Notes: a model not told the origin generated them from the letters alone. 64,000 bases of DNA from Gelidibacter japonicus (GCF_010725055.1 NZ_BJKB01000008.1:1-64000), one strand, 5' to 3'; positions 53,302 to 62,340 are shown, counted from the first letter of the stretch. Numbers and translations: made by a program.

Positions 53302-54288
53302 TTATTCAGTTCCAATCTCATTGATCTCTTCCAATATTCTATACTCTTCTTTTGGAGGTTCAATGACTTTTCCAAATAGTTTTCCTTTCCAATCCGTCCA
53401 TTTATAGACTCTTGAAAGAATTAACAAGATAATTGGAAACATGACAAAAACAGGCATGAATATATCCATGAACTCTGCGGCTTGCGGATCCGATAAGTCT
53501 TTGAAAATAGAATGGGTCTGAAAGGCAGTCCAATCGGCAGTGACCAATAGTGCTGTAAATAAATTGTTGGCCGCGTGAAATCCCAATGATAATTCGAGTC
53601 CTTCATCCATCAAGGTCATAATGCCTAAAAACAATCCTGTACCAATATAATACACCATGATAATTGGCCCTAGTTTGTCAACTTCTGGATTGGCAATATG
53701 CAGCAGACCGAAGACAACAGAAGTAATCACCAAAGGAATCCATTTATATTTAGTAACCACGCCAATCCCCTGCATGAGATAGCCTCTAAACAAATACTCT
53801 TCAAAACTAGTCTGTAAGGGTACCAACAGGATGGCAATGACGCACAGAATCAAAAAAGGTTGCAATTTGAAATTGAAGACATAGTCCTCAGGAGACATAT
53901 AATAATCTACCAAAATCAAACTTGAAGACAATATTCCCCAAAAAAAGAAAATGACCCAAAAGCGTTTCCAATCAATTTTTGGCCGTGCCGTTGTCAGCGA
54001 GGTGATGGACTGTTTGTGCAGCCATTTTACGGCACCGAGCAAAAACAAGAATCCGCCAACAAATGGCAATAAAATAAACACTAAGTTAACATTGGAATCA
54101 AACAATCCCATAAGATAGGCGGTATCACCCATTTTGGACGGGTCTATCGTACCGCCTTGCATCGTTTTAAACATAATACCAATACCATGGGGAATTGAAA
54201 AAATAAACACCCCCATGATGGCAATTATCAAACCAACCACATAACGCCACCACTCATGTAATCCTTTATACGCTTGAGTTATATACAT
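53302..54288 (-). CDS. CPBP family intramembrane metalloprotease
   Basis: A 328-residue membrane protein with about eight helices. CPBP/ABI motif 1 EEYLFRG (163-169), motif 2 VFGLLHIAN (192-200) and a later His in FHAANNLF (about 258) form the catalytic glutamate/histidine set of CAAX-protease relatives. In bacteria these proteases are linked to membrane protein processing or bacteriocin immunity. Its place between menC and menE (6 bp after the menC stop) suggests cotranscription, not necessarily a menaquinone role. Confidence 0.88.
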   Translation of the reverse strand: MYITQAYKGLHEWWRYVVGLIIAIMGVFIFSIPHGIGIMFKTMQGGTIDPSKMGDTAYLMGLFDSNVNLVFILLPFVGGFLFLLGAVKWLHKQSITSLTTARPKIDWKRFWVIFFFWGILSSSLILVDYYMSPEDYVFNFKLQPFLILCVIAILLVPLQTSFEEYLFRGYLMQGIGVVTKYKWIPLVITSVVFGLLHIANPEVDKLGPIIMVYYIGTGLFLGIMTLMDEGLELSLGFHAANNLFTALLVTADWTAFQTHSIFKDLSDPQAAEFMDIFMPVFVMFPIILLILSRVYKWTDWKGKLFGKVIEPPKEEYRILEEINEIGTE

Positions 54289-54294
54289 ATTATC

Positions 54295-55329
54295 CTATAA
54301 ATTAAAATTCCAATTTGTTTTTTTATTGTATCGTAAAGTACCATTTTTCACCTCCAACGGACTCTCAATATTATTGGTAAACAAACCTCCTGTTCCAAGC
54401 CCTTGAGGTCGAGGATTTTGCAAAGTGTAAGTCCATTGCGCAATGGCATTCAATCCTACATTACTTTCTAGAGCACTTGTTATCCAATAATCTATGTTGC
54501 CACCTTTAGCAGCTTCAATCCAAGCATTGCTACTTTGAAATCCGCCTACCAGCGTTGGTTTTAAAATGATATACTGCGGTTGTATGGTCTGCAGTAAATT
54601 ATACTTATCCATGACATCAAATATTCCAATCAACTCTTCATCCAAGGCAATATCGAGTGGAGTGGATTGACAAAGTCTGGCCATTTCCTCTACTTGACCC
54701 TGTTTAATGGGCTGTTCTATGGAATGCAACTGATAATCGGACAAACGCTTTAGTTTTTCCAAAGCCTCGTCAGGCGAAAATGCACCGTTGGCGTCCACAC
54801 GCAGTTCCATATCGGCTGCGGAAAATTGGGTTCTAATGGATTTAAGCAAATCCAATTCCGTTTGAAAATCGATGGCACCAATTTTTAGTTTGATACAATC
54901 ATAACCTTCTTCGATTTTCGATTTGATCTGATCTCGCATAAAAGCTTCAGATCCCATCCAAATGAGTCCGTTTATGGGAATCCCATCATCGCCTTTCGTA
55001 AATTTGGAAGGAAACAATTCAAAATTGGTCTCGCTTTCTAAATCGGTAAATGCCATTTCCAATCCGAATTGGATGCTTGGCAGTTCTACCAACTCACTGA
55101 GCAGCCTTATCAAACCAAGATGAATGTTTTGACAGGCCCATTGTAGTTTTTCCTCAAAATCTGGTCGGTCATCAACGGACAAGCCTCTAAACATGCCACA
55201 TTCGCCAATACCCTTTTTGCCTTCAAATTCAATACTAATGAACCAAGTATCCTTCGTTTTTAGGACGCCACGTGACGTTCCGCTGGCTTGTTTAAAGTTG
55301 AGTGTGTGTTTTTGGTAGGTCGCTGTCAT
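54295..55329 (-). CDS. menC: o-succinylbenzoate synthase
   Basis: An enolase-superfamily enzyme, about 344 residues from the ATG at 55329. I chose that start because MTATYQKHTLNFKQASGTSRG matches family N-termini; the frame is open to 55350. Catalytic KxK (KLKIG), metal ligands in RVDANG, SIEQP and ALDEEL, and the base-lysine in LKPTLVGGF are visible. It dehydrates SHCHC to o-succinylbenzoate in menaquinone synthesis, just upstream of the CPBP and menE genes. Confidence 0.9.
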   Translation of the reverse strand: MTATYQKHTLNFKQASGTSRGVLKTKDTWFISIEFEGKKGIGECGMFRGLSVDDRPDFEEKLQWACQNIHLGLIRLLSELVELPSIQFGLEMAFTDLESETNFELFPSKFTKGDDGIPINGLIWMGSEAFMRDQIKSKIEEGYDCIKLKIGAIDFQTELDLLKSIRTQFSAADMELRVDANGAFSPDEALEKLKRLSDYQLHSIEQPIKQGQVEEMARLCQSTPLDIALDEELIGIFDVMDKYNLLQTIQPQYIILKPTLVGGFQSSNAWIEAAKGGNIDYWITSALESNVGLNAIAQWTYTLQNPRPQGLGTGGLFTNNIESPLEVKNGTLRYNKKTNWNFNL

Positions 55330-55337
55330 ATTGAGGT

Positions 55338-55345
55338 CAAAAATA
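55338..55345 (-). promoter_or_regulatory. -7 promoter element very close to menC
   Basis: CAAAAATA reads TATTTTTG on the minus strand, only 9 bp before the ATG at 55329. If used, the transcript would have almost no leader. Confidence 0.4.
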
Positions 55346-55464
55346 GTCAAATAATTTTGTATTTTTAAGAAATGAAAAGAGGACTCTGATTGTTTCTATT
55401 TGAAGACGATATGTTCCAGATATAACCATGTTTATTAAAACTGAATTTTTATAACCCTTAATTA

Positions 55465-56430
55465 ATGATGCCTGAGTTTCCAAATATTATTCTTTACGCC
55501 ATTCCGTTTTTCATCATTTCGATGTTGTTGGAACTTTATGTCAGCATCAAGGAAAACAAGAAAACCTACGAAACCAAAGATGCCTTTACCTCTATTGCGA
55601 TGGGCTTGGGCAATGTGTTTTTGGGGTTTTTCAGCAAAGCTATTGTCTTATTGGTTTTTATGGTGATTTATGAGAACTTCAGAATTTTCACCATTCCCTT
55701 TGCTTGGTGGAGTTTTGTGCTCTTGTTATTTGCCGATGATTTTTCATACTATTGGTTCCATCGCATATCGCATGAAAACCGATTGTTTTGGGCATCTCAC
55801 GTCGTGCACCATTCTTCCGAACATTATAATTTGAGCACTGCCTTACGTCAAACATGGTCTGGTGGATTTTACACCTTTATTTTCTGGTTATGGCTGCCCT
55901 TGATCGGGTTTCATCCCGGAATGATCTTATTGCAGATGTCGGTGAGTCTGCTGTATCAATTCTGGATCCATACCGAAGCGATCGACAAAATGCCCAAATG
56001 GTTTGAGAAAGTGATGAACACTCCTTCGCATCATCGGGTACATCACGGCAGTAATCCGTTGTATTTGGACAGAAACCATGCGGGAATTTTCATTATTTGG
56101 GATAAGCTATTTGGCACCTTCCAGCCTGAACTTAAGGACGAGAAGGTTGTTTACGGCTTGGTCTCAAATATCAAAACATATAACCCTTTAAAAGTTGCTT
56201 TTCATGAGTGGATGGCGATGGGCAAAGATGTATTCTCTGGAAAAAAATCGGTGTTCGATCGGGTCAAATATATTGTCAAACCGCCGGGATGGAAACATGA
56301 CGGTACGGGGAAGGTGAGCGATGATCTACGTAAGGAATGGAAAGAGACCGTGGGCAGTAAACAGTCTGCAGTAGGCAGTCAGCAGCCTTTCAGCACCACT
56401 AACCTGAATGGAGTTGCACAGGAAAAATAA
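55465..56430 (+). CDS. membrane fatty-acid hydroxylase / sterol desaturase family protein, paralogue 2
   Basis: A 321-residue di-iron membrane enzyme with HRISH (99-103), HVVHH (112-116) and HHRVHH (189-194), and hydrophobic segments at about 7-24, 50-70, 80-97 and 137-165. Shared blocks with 248-1252 (DDFSYYWFHR, PPGWxHDG) show paralogy. Its last 30 or so residues (from about 296) are encoded by a 7-bp DNA array (56354-56388) plus unrelated sequence, so the C-terminus looks newly extended. Substrate unknown. A second in-frame ATG follows directly. Confidence 0.85.
   Translation: MMPEFPNIILYAIPFFIISMLLELYVSIKENKKTYETKDAFTSIAMGLGNVFLGFFSKAIVLLVFMVIYENFRIFTIPFAWWSFVLLLFADDFSYYWFHRISHENRLFWASHVVHHSSEHYNLSTALRQTWSGGFYTFIFWLWLPLIGFHPGMILLQMSVSLLYQFWIHTEAIDKMPKWFEKVMNTPSHHRVHHGSNPLYLDRNHAGIFIIWDKLFGTFQPELKDEKVVYGLVSNIKTYNPLKVAFHEWMAMGKDVFSGKKSVFDRVKYIVKPPGWKHDGTGKVSDDLRKEWKETVGSKQSAVGSQQPFSTTNLNGVAQEK
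56354..56388. repeat. 7-bp array GCAGTnn-like x5 inside the 3' end of a coding region
   Basis: GCAGTAA, ACAGTCT, GCAGTAG, GCAGTCA, GCAGCCT. It encodes the Gly/Ser/Gln-rich stretch GSKQSAVGSQQP of paralogue 2. Confidence 0.85.
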
Positions 56431-56869
56431 TGTTCGAGCGGGCCGGCAGTCATTTAAATTGACTGGCTCTTTTCAACTTGTCACTCTGCGCGCAATTACG
56501 TGTAAAAATCAAATTCCTGCCCGACTCTGTCATTCAGGCTGGCAAACTTCATCATGGCACACTGAGCATTCTAAAGGCTTGATAAGCAAGAACTACAAGT
56601 CATAGTAAGAATGGGGTTCGTCTGTGCTATCATTGACATTTGGGTGTCACCCTGAGCAGATCAACTCCAAAAGTTGTGGATTACAATCCATAGAACAAGA
56701 CGTCGTCTTCTTATTGTTGATTAAGGTTTAGTCCATCCCGTGGCAAAAAGGTTGCGCTGAACGCTACATGTACTTCGCAAAGGTTTGAAATGACACATAT
56801 AGATGGCCGACTACAGATGATTATGACCCTTTAGGGATTAATCTTTAGAATATCCCAACCATACCTACA
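56431..56869. other. 439-bp region without a gene; decayed repeats
   Basis: No credible frame. CAGTCA-TTTAAAT-TGACTG (56447-56465) is a small perfect hairpin. CACTGAGCATT and TGTCACCCTGAGC stretches, with AAATGACAC near 56790, resemble the dispersed 'GTCAxCCTGAGC' repeats I recall from Bacteroidota genomes. The region joins the hydroxylase paralogue to the SDR pseudogene and looks like decayed sequence. Confidence 0.5.
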
Positions 56870-57517
56870 ATGAGGTATGTATCATCCATAGGGATGATAC
56901 GCTATAGATACGCTATACCTATTACCTATCTATTTGATTTCTATACTTTTGACCCAAATGCTTTACCCGAATATATCTTGATCAATAAAGGTGGCATCAG
57001 TCAGCGGTCATTGGTCATCGACACCAACATAAAGGTTTATAAAAAACTCATGGATGTAGATTATTTGGGAACGGTGGCACTTACAAAAGCCCTATTGCCC
57101 CATTTTGTGGAACGCAAGACCGGACAATTTGTAACCGTATCAAGTGTGATGGGAAAATTTAGCAGCCCGCTTCGATCAGGATATTGTGGTGCCAAGCATG
57201 CCCTGCATGGTTTTTTCGATACCTTAAGATTGGAACATGCCAAAGACAACATCAAAGTGACCATGATCTGTCCGGGGTTTGTCAATACCGATGTTGCGAG
57301 AAACGCATTGACCGGAGATGGCAGCCAACAAAAACACCAAGATGAATCCACTCAAAATGGATTGGATGTGGATGTCTTTGCCAAACGGATGCTCAAAGCG
57401 ATTGCCAAAGAAAAGTTTGAGGTTAATATTGGTAAAACTGAGGTTTTAGGGGTTTATTTAAAACGCTTTTTACCGAGGTTTTTGCATTGGTATTTGTTGA
57501 GAAATGAGGCGAGATGA
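56870..57517 (+). pseudogene. 5'-truncated short-chain dehydrogenase (SDR) pseudogene
   Basis: The frame keeps the C-terminal two thirds of an SDR: LINKGGISQRSL (normally NNAG), VDYLGTVALTKALLP, the catalytic Ser in VSSVMGKF, YCGAK with the catalytic Tyr/Lys, and PGFVNTD. The N-terminal Rossmann strand with TGxxxGIG is missing; the preceding residues (YLFDFYTFDPNALPEY) suggest that about 85 residues were lost or scrambled. The ATG at 56870 is not a natural SDR start. Cofactor binding is not expected. An 11-bp tandem duplication sits in its 5' part. Confidence 0.8.
56896..56917. repeat. tandem GATACGCTATA x2 at the decayed 5' end of the SDR gene
   Basis: Two adjacent 11-bp copies (56896-56906, 56907-56917), next to a 9-bp hairpin GTATCATCC-ATAG-GGATGATAC just upstream. 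They lie where the SDR N-terminal coding sequence has been lost. Confidence 0.8.
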
Positions 57518-57572
57518 GAAGAAATTGAGGTAAGAAATGCTATTAGAGGAAAACACGATAAACTTTCAATTA

Positions 57573-57821
57573 TTACAAATGTTCCGTGTCTTTTACAATT
57601 GTCTGAAAAATCTCCTCTTCTAAACTTTGTTGCAATTCGACATATTCTGCTATATCCTTCGCACGTTGTCCCATCTTTTTCTTGAGTTCGCATACCATTG
57701 CAGCGCATAAGATATGATCAGCGCATAGATCTCTAAAGTTTTCATCGGTTTTAAATAGAAAATCTATCTTCTCTTCATAATCCGGAAATAATCGAATAAT
57801 TGAAATGACTTTATTATGCAT
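57573..57821 (-). CDS. small helical protein, unknown function
   Basis: An 82-residue protein, predicted helical: HNKVISIIRLFPDYEEKIDFLFKTDENFRDLCADHILCAAMVCELKKK and EYVELQQSLEEEIFQ. Three cysteines (the LCADHILCAAMVC region) are spaced 7 and 6 residues apart. I know no family. An unusually well-formed palindrome (57846-57872) and a TAACCGT-type site (57891-57908) lie upstream, suggesting regulated expression. Confidence 0.65.
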   Translation of the reverse strand: MHNKVISIIRLFPDYEEKIDFLFKTDENFRDLCADHILCAAMVCELKKKMGQRAKDIAEYVELQQSLEEEIFQTIVKDTEHL

Positions 57822-57845
57822 TGGAAAAGATCCGAAGTTTAAATG

Positions 57846-57872
57846 ATTAAGGTAAATGTAGGTTACCTTAAT
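57846..57872. promoter_or_regulatory. perfect 10-bp palindrome, operator-like
   Basis: ATTAAGGTAA-ATGTAGG-TTACCTTAAT: perfect 10-bp arms with a 7-bp spacer, 24 bp before the 82-aa gene's ATG. Spacing and position suit a dimeric repressor site rather than a terminator. Confidence 0.55.
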
Positions 57873-57890
57873 GCTATTTGTAAGTGTTAC

Positions 57891-57908
57891 ACGGTTACTT
57901 AACGGTTA
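57891..57908. promoter_or_regulatory. ACGGTTA direct repeats, copy 1 of a shared 16-bp site
   Basis: ACGGTTA at 57891-57897 and 57902-57908 (11-bp period). ACGGTTACTTAACGGT (57891-57906) is the exact reverse complement of 59828-59843 in the sulfatase/regulator divergent region. Confidence 0.6.
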
Positions 57909-58027
57909 AAAGATGGGTTGTAATTTCTGATAAAGTCCCGCTATAATGGCCTTTGTGGACTTTTATCAAAACTGAAAATTTCACAAATTTCTATTATAGA
58001 TACATCCTGCTAAGTCGTGTTATGCCG

Positions 58028-59686
58028 TTATGCCGTATGAAGTCCCGCTTTTTTTGCGCCTTCAATAATATCTTTTATCAAAGGTTTATCCAGTAAAAAT
58101 GCATCCAAGGTTGGATAGAGGTATTTTACTTTTTCAGAAAAACTTTCATTCAACAATCTAATATGATCCTGTGCATCTGCAATCATTCCAAGTTGGCCCT
58201 TGGCTGAGGCTTTAGTAAGGGGATCAAGGAATACATCAACAGGTTCGATTTTATTGGCATATTCAAGCGCTTTTTTGTAATTTTTTTTATGAAAATGAAC
58301 CAGAAAGAAACCGAAATAAAACCACCATGGACAATGCGGATTAAGGTCAAAAGACTTGGTAAGTAAAACCTCAGCACGCTTATATTCTCCAGCGCAGGCC
58401 AAATTAAATCCAATACCACCCATTAATGATACCGAGGTGGGATTTAGGGACAAGGCATATTCTAAGCCCTTAATGGCCTCATCTTTATTCTGTAAATACA
58501 CTTGAAGCCAACCGTACTCGTGATTGGCATGTTGGCACTGTGGATCTATACGCAATGCTTTTTGGGTAAGTTCAAGCGCTACTTTTAACGGCTCTTTAAC
58601 AGTTGGATAACCAAGAGATTGGGCAAGTACATACAACTCTGCAAGCATTGCCAATCCTGTGGCATAATTAGGATCACTCTCCACCGCCCTTTCCAAAGCT
58701 TCTCGGGTTTTCATATAGGTTTCCTTAGAGTAATTCATATGGAAATAGTAGTTCCAAAAGGCTGCATCAAATGAATTTATATTGGAGGCACTTTGCCGTG
58801 TTGATTTGGAATTATCTTTAATGATACATCCGTAATACCCTCCCAATACAAAACATATATTTTCAACTATTTGATCTTGAATTGAAGTAAGGTTTTCAAT
58901 ATTTAAAGGATAGCTATAGGAATTGGACCAAATCTGCATCCCATTCACGGTTTTTATCAATTGGGCATTTACGCGAATGTTTTCTTACGATCGTTTTACG
59001 GAACCTGTAATAATATAATGTACCCCTAAATCAGAACCTATAATCCGGACATCCTCAGGGTTATCGGCATACTTTCGAGCCGAATGGTGGGCAATGACGT
59101 CAATATCCTGAAAGTTACTAAAGAGTTGGGTAAGCTCTTCACCAAAGCCATCTACAAAAAACTGATATTCACCATTAGGCCATAAGTTACGAAAAGGCAA
59201 AATGGCAAGGGTAAGCTTTGATCTTGTATAAACCGGAGGCTTGGTATCAACTTTTACTTCTGATTTTTGAACCTGGGCAAGCGTTGTTTCCTTATGCGGT
59301 TTTTCAAGGAGATGGCTGATTGCCTGTTTTCTAAAAACCGGCACATAGGTTCCCTTTATGACTTCAATCTTAAGTTGATCTGAAACCCCCGGGCCACGAT
59401 AATATTCGTTCAGCAATCTTCTAAGTCTGCCGGCATGAATACGGACGATGGCGTCAATTTGTGGATTAAAATCGTCAGGTTTTCCCAATGCATTTACGGC
59501 AATGGTATATTCCTTGAGCCCATCTGTATTACCTTTTAAAGTTTCTTCAACAATAAATTTTAAAAAATTTTTAAGAACAGCAGAACGGGAAAACAATTCA
59601 CTGGTCATAACAAGTTCCAACGCTTTTTGGATTTTACTTTTGGTGGAGTCAGATAGGATGTGTTTTTCTGGTAAATTTTGCTGCAT
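58028..59686 (-). pseudogene. winged-helix / TolB-like / TPR regulator split by one TAA
   Basis: One 553-codon frame from 59686 to 58028. The N-terminal part (1-120) resembles the DNA-binding regions of adenylate-cyclase-like regulators: GLKEYTIAVNALGKPDDFNP, AIVRIHAGRLRRLL, EVIKGTYVPVF. Next comes a TolB/FlgO-like domain (SKLTLAILPFRNL, FFVDGFGEELTQLF, GVHYIITGSVKRS), then about six TPR-like helix pairs. A TAA at 58985-58987 interrupts it after KRS, where the intact paralogue at 62461-64000 reads KRSNKEIRVN. Nothing else is broken. Two shorter proteins (233 and 310 residues) could still be made. Confidence 0.82.
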
Positions 59687-59825
59687 TTATAAGGAAAGTA
59701 AGAACATATTTATACTAAAGAGGTGTGGATTGAATTATTACCATCAAATATACTTAAAATTAACAAAATTAGTTTCCATTTTCTTACAAAATCGCAGAGT
59801 AAACCGCTCTGTTTTAAAACTCAGT

Positions 59826-59862
59826 TTTACCGTTAAGTAACCGTATTTAACTTATATGGTTA
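59826..59862. promoter_or_regulatory. TAACCGT direct repeats and TTAAC palindrome, copy 2 of the shared site
   Basis: TTACCGT (59826-59832) and TAACCGT (59837-59843) are 11 bp apart; ACCGTTAAGTAACCGT (59828-59843) is shared with 57891-57906. TTAAC-TTATATG-GTTAA follows at 59846-59862. It lies between the divergent regulator (59686) and the sulfatase (59907), so it may control both. Confidence 0.6.
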
Positions 59863-59906
59863 AGGTTATAGATTTAAATTTGAATGTCTATTTAATACTA
59901 CAACCA

Positions 59907-62285
59907 ATGAAAACAAAAACTGCATTCTCAATCATTATCACAGCAATCATGTTCTTTATCGCGCCTAATATGGTGTTAGGACAGGATGTTCTGCCCTTTC
60001 CTCCTACACCATCGGCCAGTCAGGCTGGATTAACAATGAAAACTTCCACCTATAAAAAAAGAGTGGAGCCACAGCGTCTTGCAAAAGATGCTCCCAATAT
60101 ACTTATCATTCTTATTGACGACGTAGGACCTGCCACTCCATCCACTTATGGAGGTGAAATAAATACACCCAATTTAAGTCGAGTGGCAAATCAAGGGATT
60201 TCTTATAACAGATTTCACTCCACAGCCATGTGTTCCCCAACAAGAGCTTCCATTCTTACAGGTAGAAATCATACGGTGGTAGGAAACGGTCAGATAGCTG
60301 AAATAGCTAACGATTGGGATGGGTTTAGCGGCACCATTCCTAAAACTTCTGCAACCATTGCTGAAGTTTTAAAAGCGTATGGCTATAACACCAGTGCTTT
60401 TGGAAAATGGCACAACACCCCTGCAGAGCAAACCACATCAAAAGGACCATTTGATTACTGGCCTACCGGATATGGTTTTGAATATTTTTATGGTTTCTTA
60501 GCTGGTGAAGCATCTCAATACGAACCACATATGGTACGTAATACGACTCCTGTTGCACATCCACATACAACCCGAGATCACGACTACTATCACCTCACAG
60601 AGGATATCACCGATGATGCCATAAAATGGTTAAGAGAACAACAGGCTTTTTCGCCAGATAAGCCTTTCCTAATGTACTGGGCGCCAGGAGCAGTACATGG
60701 ACCACACCATGTCGCCAAGGAATGGGCAGATAAATATAAAGGTAAATTTGACGACGGCTGGGACGAATACCGCAAAAGAGCTTTTAAGAGACAAAAGGAA
60801 TTGGGATGGATTCCTCAAGATGCGAAGTTAACTGAGCGTAATGAAACCATGGCAGCCTGGGATGATATTCCTGAATCTGAAAAACCATTCCAGAGCCGAT
60901 TAATGGAAGTTATGGCTGGGTTTTCTGAACATACAGATTATAATGTAGGTTTGCTTCTTGATGAAATAGAAAACCAAGGCAAAATGGACAACACTCTTAT
61001 TTTTTATATATGGGGTGATAATGGCTCCTCTGCAGAAGGACAAAATGGAACCATAAGTGAATTGTTAGCTCAAAACAGTATACCTACAACTATCCAACAG
61101 CATCTTGACGCTTTAGAAGAACTTGGCGGTATGGACGCTTTAGGCTCACCAAAAACAGATAATATGTACCACGCTGGATGGGCTTGGGCAGGTTCAACGC
61201 CCTACAAATCCACAAAATTGATTGCTGCCCACTTTGGTGGCACACGTCAACCTATGGCAGTTTCCTGGCCTAAGAAGATTAAGCATGACAACACACCAAG
61301 ATCTCAGTTTCACCATGTCATTGACATCGCACCAACTATTTACGATGCCGTAGAAATTCAAGAACCATTGATGGTAAATGGTTTTACACAAGATCCTATC
61401 AATGGCGTTAGTATGGATTATACTTTCAACGATCCTAATGCTAAAGGAACGAGAACTTTGCAGTTTTTTGACATCATGGGAAGCCGCGGATTGTATTATG
61501 ACGGATGGTTTGCTTCGGCATTCGGTCTTCGTAATCCGTGGGTTCCCGGAATTCCTGATGGAGCTGCAACATGGAATCCTGAAGAAGATTCTTGGGAGCT
61601 CTATAATATTAATGAAGATTGGAGTCAGGCAAATGACCTTTCCAAAAAGAATCCAAAGAAACTTGCAGAAATGAAGAATATGTTTTTGGTAGAATCTGCC
61701 AAGAATAAAAACCTTCCAATTGGAGGAGGCTTGTGGTCAATTATTTACCATCCTGAAGATGCTCCCGCAACACCTTATACAGACTGGACTTTTAGCGGTC
61801 GTATAGAGCGCATGCCTGAATTTACTGCACCAAAACTGGGTAAGTTCGATAATAATGTAAGCATGGACATCACTGTTCCAGAAAATGCCAATGGTGTACT
61901 ATATGCACTTGGTGGGTTTTCAGGCGGCCTATCGCTTTATGTAGTAGATGGTTATTTAAGCTATGAGTATAATCTATTTGAAATTGATCGTACTCAAATC
62001 AAGTCTAAAACCAAATTACCAACTGGTAAAGTTGCTATAGAAGTGGTTTCTAGATTGGCCTCTCCTCAACGTGGATCGGCGCTAAACGTCTCATTGAAAG
62101 TTAATGGGAAAGAAGTGGCTAATGGTCAAGTGCCAATAACAGCAGCATTCGCATTTACAGCAAATGATTGTTTAGATTTTGGAATTGACTTGGGCTCACC
62201 TGTATCTATAGATTATTATGATAAAGCGCCATTTAAGTATAATGGAACCTTAGGTACTTCAAAGGTTTGGTATCCTAAAAAATAG
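59907..62285 (+). CDS. exported arylsulfatase (sulfatase family S1)
   Basis: About 792 residues from the ATG at 59907 (the frame opens at 59856, but the signal peptide MKTKTAFSIIITAIMFFIAPNMVLGQ fits the later start). Sulfatase marks, numbered from 59907: metal Asp pair IDDVG (71-72), formylglycine site CSPTR (Cys109) inside the signature CSPTRASILTGRN, then GKWH and GDNGSSAEG. The active-site Cys must be oxidised by a maturase encoded elsewhere. The C-terminal 160 residues form a beta-rich domain. Periplasmic or secreted; it probably removes sulfate from an algal polysaccharide or aryl sulfate. Confidence 0.93.
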   Translation: MKTKTAFSIIITAIMFFIAPNMVLGQDVLPFPPTPSASQAGLTMKTSTYKKRVEPQRLAKDAPNILIILIDDVGPATPSTYGGEINTPNLSRVANQGISYNRFHSTAMCSPTRASILTGRNHTVVGNGQIAEIANDWDGFSGTIPKTSATIAEVLKAYGYNTSAFGKWHNTPAEQTTSKGPFDYWPTGYGFEYFYGFLAGEASQYEPHMVRNTTPVAHPHTTRDHDYYHLTEDITDDAIKWLREQQAFSPDKPFLMYWAPGAVHGPHHVAKEWADKYKGKFDDGWDEYRKRAFKRQKELGWIPQDAKLTERNETMAAWDDIPESEKPFQSRLMEVMAGFSEHTDYNVGLLLDEIENQGKMDNTLIFYIWGDNGSSAEGQNGTISELLAQNSIPTTIQQHLDALEELGGMDALGSPKTDNMYHAGWAWAGSTPYKSTKLIAAHFGGTRQPMAVSWPKKIKHDNTPRSQFHHVIDIAPTIYDAVEIQEPLMVNGFTQDPINGVSMDYTFNDPNAKGTRTLQFFDIMGSRGLYYDGWFASAFGLRNPWVPGIPDGAATWNPEEDSWELYNINEDWSQANDLSKKNPKKLAEMKNMFLVESAKNKNLPIGGGLWSIIYHPEDAPATPYTDWTFSGRIERMPEFTAPKLGKFDNNVSMDITVPENANGVLYALGGFSGGLSLYVVDGYLSYEYNLFEIDRTQIKSKTKLPTGKVAIEVVSRLASPQRGSALNVSLKVNGKEVANGQVPITAAFAFTANDCLDFGIDLGSPVSIDYYDKAPFKYNGTLGTSKVWYPKK

Positions 62286-62302
62286 AAGAATCTTTAAATA
62301 AG

Positions 62303-62340
62303 ATAAACGTTCACCTCAATAATCAGGGGTGACCGTTTAT
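62303..62340 (+). terminator. terminator after the arylsulfatase
   Basis: ATAAACG-T-TCACC and GGTGA-C-CGTTTAT form a 12-pair stem with one mismatch (62303-62340), followed by ATTTTT. Confidence 0.82.
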
